Position numbers and translations under genes: made by a program. Source: Adiantum capillus-veneris (taxonomy: Eukaryota; Streptophyta; Polypodiopsida; Polypodiales; Pteridaceae). From it: a DNA stretch of 64,000 bases. Below the pieces are notes generated by a model that was given only the letters and a program-made list of their open reading frames with translations, had not been told where the DNA came from and made no database searches. This document shows positions 57,771-64,000 of the stretch, one piece after another; position 1 is the first letter of the stretch, and every line of letters starts with the position of its first letter. Location: the NCBI GenBank assembly GCA_014529385.2, contig CM043942.1, forward strand, positions 105,243,141 to 105,307,140, in the 5' to 3' direction.

Positions 57771-58163
57771 TATTTAGGAGAAGATATCAATTTATGCAAG
57801 CTCTTGGATCCATCATTTTTTGTGTGACTTCCCACTGAGAAGGAACCATTTTAACCTCCAATTTTGTTTTGAGTTCTCCTATGAAAGATGGCAAAGCCTG
57901 TAAAGAGCGTGGTTTGCTCTCTTCAGGTGCTATAGACTTGGAATCCCCATATAGAGATCGTATATTCCCTGGGAAAAATTATTGATTCACGTTTATTTCA
58001 GGGATAGGTGCTAACTGTAAGATAGCACTGCCATCTTTTTGGTTTCTGATTGATTCACATAAAGATTGTGGCCATGATTCTTCTACCTCCAGAATAGGCA
58101 TCACACTAATTGTAGCCCACCCCATCTGTGGTATTGGCTACTTCCCTTGTATCTAAAGGTGCC
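57771..58163 (-). pseudogene. Gypsy D gag-protease linker
   Basis: Degenerate minus-strand frames correspond to plus-strand gypsy A' at 22840-23120 (WPQSLCESIRNQK versus a related block). No conserved catalytic motif is visible. Confidence 0.5.
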
Positions 58164-59957
58164 TCAACTCCTGGCTCTTCCTGGTCTCTGTTTACAATCT
58201 TCAACGACTGCATTTTTGGCAACTTCTTGAGCTTGAGCTCGAGTCATCCCGTTTAAAGGTATTCTAGGTTCAACTTCGAATTTGCTTGATGACGGTATCA
58301 CACCTACAACATTCATTGTTGCTTTTCCTTTGTAGTCTAGATTCTTAGCACAGTGTTGGTGTAGATAGTCTCTTCCACTACATTCACAAAATACATATAA
58401 TTCTATTTGTGGACTTGTTTGGACAACTTTGTGCCCAATGATCACCTCCACACTCATAGCATGGACCTTCTTGTTTCACAGTTGATATTTCAGCTAATGG
58501 TTTTTCTTGCCTTGTAAGAATGTTCTTAGAACCATACTCTTGATTGGCTATGAACATGAGTGTATTCGCATCCATGGAGTACTAGTTTTTCACGAGTTGT
58601 GGCACATGTGCCGGTTGAGCATAGTTGACTATCACTCTACCATTGTTTAGAAGTGTTTCTTGTTGCCCTAGCATTTTTTGCAATTTTGGTTGAGTGCTAC
58701 ACCATGGAGTGGGGTGATCCCCTCCACAAGTATTACATCTTCTCAATTGAGGTTGTCATACATTCAGGTTCTGTTTATAGCCTTGGTTTATTCTTGTAAT
58801 CACCCCCTCGGCCACTTGATCAATGATTGATTTCCAAGGAGTTTGAACATCTCTCTTTGTTGTTGATTCGCTCTTTGGAGCACTACAAGTCGTACTGTCT
58901 TTATCTTCAATCAGCTCTCCGTATGCCTTGCAATTGTCAGCTAGATATAGAGCTTCTCTAGTTACTTGACCAAACGTTGTGCATCCCTTCAAATGTAGAT
59001 CCTTTTTGAGAGTTTCATTCACCAAGCCCTCTATGAAGAGAACTAATAGCCTCTCATCTTGTGGTAACTCTCTCACAGGACATCTATCTATGCATTGTTC
59101 AAAGTGAAGCAAAGCTTCCTTCACTCTTTGGTTCTCTTTTTGTTTGAAAGCATAGATTTGGGACACTGTGTTGTGTTTGATTCCCCTTTTCAAGAACTCC
59201 TCTACAAACTCTTGTAAGAGTTGCACTATGTTTGGAAACTCGTCTCTATTTAGTGGTTGGAACCAACTCAAGGCCATTCCTTCTAATGTCAATCCAAGTC
59301 CCTCATATTGAGTATGGAAAACTTCAATCTATTCATCTCTCAAAACTTGTTTGAAGAGTGAGACATGAGCATATGGATCCTCCGACCCATTGTATTTTGT
59401 CTTGACACATTGAGCCACTTGATATGGTCTTAATCATTGTGGTTTAGTCACCAATCTAACCAATTATTGGTCTCGTGGAAAGACATCTCTCATTCTCTCC
59501 TCTCGTCTTGGAGAAAATCCCAATGGAATCCTCTCTGATATGTGCTCTGGCATAGTTTTTGGGTGAAAGAAAGTAGAAATTAAAGTACCCTTGTATGCAT
59601 ATGTCTCTAGGTCATTTGGATCAACACGTTTGTACTCTCTTTCATACTTATCTACCATCAAAACTTGCACTCCGTGGGCATCTATATACGTGAATGCATA
59701 GAGGTTCTTATGGGTGGTCAACTCTCTAGCATTGGGTTCTACACATTTGTAGAAGATATATGGATCCCTATTTTAGAATCTATATAAGCCCTCATAAGTA
59801 TAATCTGTAAGAAATCGCATGGCTTCATTTGTTCTAATGAATCTCACATTTGGTTTGTTGATCAAAGGATGCCTCTCCTATCCCCCTGTTATAGGCATTG
59901 CAACGTTTTTCATGTCGTTGAGGGGAGTAGAAAACCCTGGTGGTGGATGATTTGTCA
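58164..59957 (-). pseudogene. Gypsy D gag
   Basis: The likely start ATG is at 59957 (MTNHPPPGFST...). After a stop near 59880 the frame continues as 59464-59721. The retrotransposon gag capsid follows at 58756-59292: GMALSWFQPLNRDEFPN, YAFKQKENQRVKEALLHFEQ, LVLFIEGLVNETLKKDLHL, then FGQVTREALYLADNCK. The zinc knuckle CYECGGDHWAQSCP is at about 58425-58470, in the frame 58384-58575. A last linker piece is at 58164-58457. The protein would form the virus-like particle. Stops near 59460 and 58755 break it. Confidence 0.85.
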
Positions 59958-62766
59958 TGGTTAAGGTTCACTCAAAACTCTCAAGATAGTCCTTGACAAG
60001 CCCACTTTGGCTTAGTGCAACTTATCTCTTTTTGCCCTTGATCAGATCTCTTATAAGTAGGAAACTTGTGACCCTTTTGGTCTTTGGAATTAGGGTACCG
60101 TAAAAGTTTGGATTTGGGAAACCTAAAAAAATTTAGCTTTAAAACCAAACCCTGAATCTAGGTGTGTCCTATTGCCCGCAAGCTTTCTTCCTAGCTATAC
60201 CTGACCCAATTTGGAGTTGTCTATCAAAAGTTAGAGCACTTTTAGTGAATTGCACTTGAAACACTCAAAACAGTTCTAGGACCAAAACACAAGAACTTTG
60301 GCTTGTATCTTGGTCTCCAAAAGGTATTTTTAGCTCAAACTTGAGATTCGAGATGTAGTCAAGTATGTCTACAAGATCACCAACTCAGATACCCCCACTA
60401 TGCTGAGGTACATGGATCACGATCCATGTTCCCCTATCAAATTTTTTTCTCCAAAATTTCCCAAATTTTGATTGTGTGTAGACAAGATCATATGCAGGCG
60501 TTGTACCAATTTTCATCAAATTCTGAGGTTGAGGTACATGGATCACGATCCATGTTCAATCACATCTGGACTTGATCTCTTAGGAGTTGTTCTTGACTAT
60601 TTCACAAGCTAAATCTCAAATCTTTTTGGATTTGGACTTGTTTTGGCAGGTCAAATGTCCAACACTAGGTCTGTAGTGCGATTTTCAGCCTGTCACCTTG
60701 CTTTGCTCCCTTTTGACCCAAATTTGCTCAATTTTTTTTCAAAATTGGACTTGGGGATATGTTCCCTTGTGTACTCACTATTGATCTGAAAATTTGTAGG
60801 TCAATCTCTCACCATGGGTACATGGATCGTGATCCATGTTTGGAGCCCAAATTGGCTTCTCTTGGTACCATCAGATTCAACATGATTAGTAGGTCCTATG
60901 GTATCAAATTTTGAGAAAATGGACCTCTAGATTGAAAATTAGGTTAGTTCTGGCACTTTGTCAGAGTACTTGGCAGTTTAGGGCTTTTGGTTTGGTTTTT
61001 GATATCTAAACTTTTTAGTTTTATAAAGACCATTAGACTCCCTATGATGTGCTCTAGCTATGGTGAAAATATGGTATCACTCTATGACAAAGGAACATGG
61101 ATCGCGATCCATGTACCTATGTGTCAAATTGCATTGAAACTTGGCACACAGTTACCCCTTGGTCCAGTGATCCCTGCTATATGGTTGTTGTGTGTTTTAG
61201 ACTTCTTTAGGTCATGCAAAAGTCAATCCTCGGGTCTATTTTAGGGTTTTCACCCACCTTGAACTACTTTTGGCTCTTTTCACCCACTTTTTGAAAATTT
61301 TTAACAAAAATTCTTTAGGGACTTTTGTTCACAATTGTCTCTCTACAAGCTCGAAAAGTTTATGTCCAAAAATTTCTCATGGATACATGGATCGTGATCC
61401 ATGTTCCACCACTTTTGGACTTGATCTTTGGTGTGCTAATAGCTTATGATGTTTGTAGCTTGCTCCACAAATCTTTTTGAATTTTGCCCTACCAAAAGTG
61501 ACTTCTACAGTCTGATGTGGCAGTTTTGACAATGTTCTGTTTTTTGCTCTTTTGACCACTTTTTACAACCTTTTTGCATTTAGATCTTTTGGAAAAAGTG
61601 TTTCTCTATGTCTCACCTACCTGCTGCTCAAATCTCAGCCAAAAAAATTTCAAAAAGAATTCATGAGGTACATGGATTGCGATCCATGTTCCATAACATC
61701 TGAAGTCCAAATTTGGCCTGATAGTACGTGCAGTGTCAGTAGTCTACCCACCACTTCTTTTTGAATTCTGATAACTTTTCCTAGTCAAAAGTAAGTTTTT
61801 TTGCCTGCTCTGCGGTTTTTGACTAGTTTTTATATTTGGCTATTTTGACCAACTTTTTTCAATTTTTTGACGTGATGCCTTTTGGGAGAGTTGTTCCACT
61901 AGTTATCAGGGATGTACTTGTCAAAATTAGCCCCAAATGTCAAAAGGTACACAGATCACGATCCATGTTTGGCAGCATTTTTTCATGAATTTTTTTTTTT
62001 TTGTTCTCTTTTCCCTATAGAAGCCAAATCTCACCCCTTTTTGAATTTGGATCCCAAAAAGTTGAAAAATCCCAAGTTTTGTGTTTGCAATGTCTGTTTT
62101 ATGTTTTTTTCCCTAACATCCAATTTTGATGTGATTTTTCAGTTTTTCTTTCAAGAAAACTTGATCATAGCAATATCCCACTAATGCTCACTATAAGTGG
62201 TCAATTTTTCCCAAACATGGTCTCTAGGGTACATGGATCGCGATCCATGTTCCTCCACAGAATCTATCCAAACTTTCCAGATTGCTTCTAGAGAGTTTGT
62301 TGATGCCCTTGATCCACAAATTTTGAATTTGGATCACTTTTGAAGTCTCTACCATCAAATTTCAAAGTTATGGTCATTTCGGCCAAAATATGGTTTTTAC
62401 CCTTTTTTCCCTCAAATTTTTAGCCCAAATCTGATGGTGGTAGTTTCTACTTACCCTAATCCTATTGAAATGAAACATGAAACTAAAACAAACAAAATGG
62501 TACAAAATAAAGTCGTTATGAAAAACAGAACAGCACTCTGAAAGTAATGAGAAAATCGAAGAAGGAAATGCTTTTGGCTATCTCACTCACAACTCTCTTA
62601 ACCTATCGAGAATCTATGTAGCAATTCCTCGACTTTTAGACTCTACCAAGCACTAAACCTAATGTCTACCTGCTTCACTCGTAAAGTGTAAATGGAATGG
62701 AAGGCAAATCTTCAAAAAAGAACGCTCTAAATACGGACTAGGTCACTCACCATCTAAGGATCATAT
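59958..62766 (-). repeat. Gypsy D leader with eight palindromes at about 282-bp period
   Basis: A 2.8 kb leader lies between gag and the primer-binding site. A palindrome of type ACATGGATCGCGATCCATGT occurs at 60410, 60536, 60820, 61095, 61385, 61670, 61949 and 62231 (each 20 bp). Spacings are 126, 284, 275, 290, 285, 279 and 282. Text between copies is diverged but related (TTTTGACC, AAATCTTTTTG, CACATCTGGACTTGATCT), so the array is an old tandem repeat whose palindrome stayed conserved. Confidence 0.85.
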
Positions 62767-62783
62767 CCCCGGAAACGGTGCCA
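62767..62783 (-). other. Gypsy D primer-binding site
   Basis: On the element strand this reads TGGCACCGTTTCCGGGG, one base after the LTR. It is close to the TGGCGCCGTTGCCGGGG site type known from plant gypsy elements. Confidence 0.8.
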
Positions 62784-62784
62784 A

Positions 62785-63684
62785 TGTTAGCGGGTCACCA
62801 CGACGGACGTTTGTAGCATAGCGATCTGGCACTAACATAATATCAATACTTAGGGAAGTGACTCGGATGGGACACAAAGACTCTTTGAGATTGTCAATCT
62901 CAAGAAGTGAACCTTAACAAGCAAACTCACTAACTCAACAAGCAAACCAACACTCAATGATCACGGAAATTTGCCTATGTCCTTTCTCACAGCTCTAGGT
63001 CATCACGTCATTTCGGCACTCGAACGAACTCAAAATGGAACGAAACTTTAGGAGGAGGTGTAGGATACCTAGGGGCACTATCCTACCAAGTCTGGTCGCA
63101 ATCTAACAAGGTACCAAAATTAGATCCATCATGAAAAAGGTCTTAAAAACTATAACAGAACTATCCAGAAAGGTCGCCTTATGGTCTAAGAACACTCTCC
63201 TATGGTCAAAATGACTAAAAACAACGATTTAAGCACTCAAATTTGCAAATAAGGCTCAGAGATGCATAGTTGTGAACCACAGCAAAACTAACAATGCTTA
63301 CACTTAAATGAAAGAGCAAAGAGAGAGGATCACAATGCAAGTTTCAGAACTAAAAACGAATTACCCAATCATTAGCTGTGATGATTACGAGTTGGAGCTT
63401 CGTAGTCGCTTGAGCGTACATACGCTTCTCTAAAGATAAGTCTCCTTCCACATTAAAGTTATTGACCTTTATACCTAGGGCATTCTAAATGGCCAGTGGA
63501 CCGTTCACATGGACCTTCACAAATATCATTACAGCATTACAACTCAGGGAATCGACTGCTACTCTAGAATCAGGATTTACACAGAGTATCACTGCACTTG
63601 CTCAAAAATATAGTAGACTACAAATGTGGTGTATGGCTACGTGTCCGGCCAGGTGGGTGCCTGTTTGATTAATCCTCAAAAACA
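62785..63684 (-). repeat. Gypsy D 5' LTR (outer end probable)
   Basis: On the plus strand it starts TGTTAGCGGGTCACC and probably ends CCTCAAAAACA, giving TGTT...AACA ends and about 900 bp. The inner end is fixed by the primer-binding site. The outer end is where the gypsy E RT frame begins. The second LTR is outside the window or lost. Confidence 0.65.
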
Positions 63685-64000
63685 CTTCTCAAGTGCATTT
63701 TGAGCCAACTTGCACTTCTTGGAATTCAGTTGTCCACCTTCCTCATCCAACCTTTGAAAGCATAGCTTCAACTTCAACACATGCTCTGCCTTGGAATTGT
63801 AACACCCAATATCATTCATGAAAAAATTGATGAACTTGCCCAAGTATGGTCCAAACACCTTATTCATCCACCAATCTTGAAACATCACATAGGCATTTAC
63901 CAAACCAAAAGGCATCCTACGGTAGGCAAAGCACCCCCATGGAAAATTGAATTTAGTCTCTAGTGGATCCTCCAAAGTAATGCCAATATGGAAATAACCC
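63685..64000 (-). pseudogene. Gypsy E reverse transcriptase fragment at window end
   Basis: The frame 63676-63975 has FNFPWGCFAYRRMPFGLVNAY, then FFMNDIGCYNSK, where the usual Y/F-x-D-D reads F-M-N-D, so the first catalytic Asp is lost. RLDEEGGQLNSKKCKL follows. The fragment is cut at about 63685 by the LTR of gypsy D, which appears to have inserted into it. The rest lies right of the window. Confidence 0.85.

Noticed and set aside
60410-62250. Regularly spaced palindromic repeats as a CRISPR array
   Set aside because: Spacing is about 282 bp, the intervening units are related to each other rather than unique, the context is a plant retroelement leader, and no cas genes occur.

Overview
The window looks like nuclear DNA from a land plant with a repeat-rich genome. 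The evidence is plant-type Ty1/copia and Ty3/gypsy retrotransposons, a MULE-type DNA transposon with a SWIM zinc finger, an NLR-type leucine-rich-repeat fragment, a spliced gene with GT-AG introns and long (CT)n/(GA)n tracts. A large-genome seed-free plant such as a fern is my guess; the species cannot be read from this sequence. No rRNA, tRNA, CRISPR array or bacterial operon was found.

Layout. 1-4.5 kb is the least transposon-like part: a short coiled-coil ORF, a 173-codon ORF on the minus strand (1703-2224), a long imperfect hairpin (1164-1317) and several CT/GA/AT microsatellites. 4.5-12.1 kb is decayed repeat DNA: a gag remnant (4490-5215), a degenerate coiled-coil coding region (6060-9280) and a 34-base C run. 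12.1-22.5 kb is a minus-strand gypsy polyprotein (gypsy A). Its integrase is split by a nearly complete copia element, Copia-1 (12648-18184), with CTCTA target duplications. 22.5-43.4 kb is a plus-strand gypsy of the same family (A'), split by Copia-2 (24541-42919, AAAAT duplications). Copia-2 is itself split inside its integrase by a 13.2 kb terminal-inverted-repeat transposon (26881-40089).

That transposon carries a MULE-like transposase on the minus strand. On the plus strand it carries a ten-exon gene (34887-39000) that stays in frame across nine introns. The predicted protein has a ParB/Srx-like GNHR motif and a circularly permuted amino-methyltransferase-like domain. I consider this the most interesting item in the window.

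43.4-49.1 kb is a minus-strand gypsy (B) with protease-RT, gag, extra ORFs before gag, a primer-binding site and a 5' LTR. 49.2-63.7 kb is another minus-strand gypsy (D), interrupted by element C (50942-56456). C is an LTR element with gag and protease only and has the same primer-binding site type as B. The leader of D contains eight copies of a 20-bp palindrome, seven of them spaced at about 282 bp. The window ends in a gypsy RT fragment (E).

How the parts relate: apart from the two ORFs near the left end and the cargo of the DNA transposon, everything recognised is retroelement sequence in nested layers. The order is gypsy hosts first, then copia and C, with the DNA transposon inside Copia-2. 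B and C look like an autonomous/non-autonomous pair. All functional assignments come from motifs read by eye; no database search was possible.
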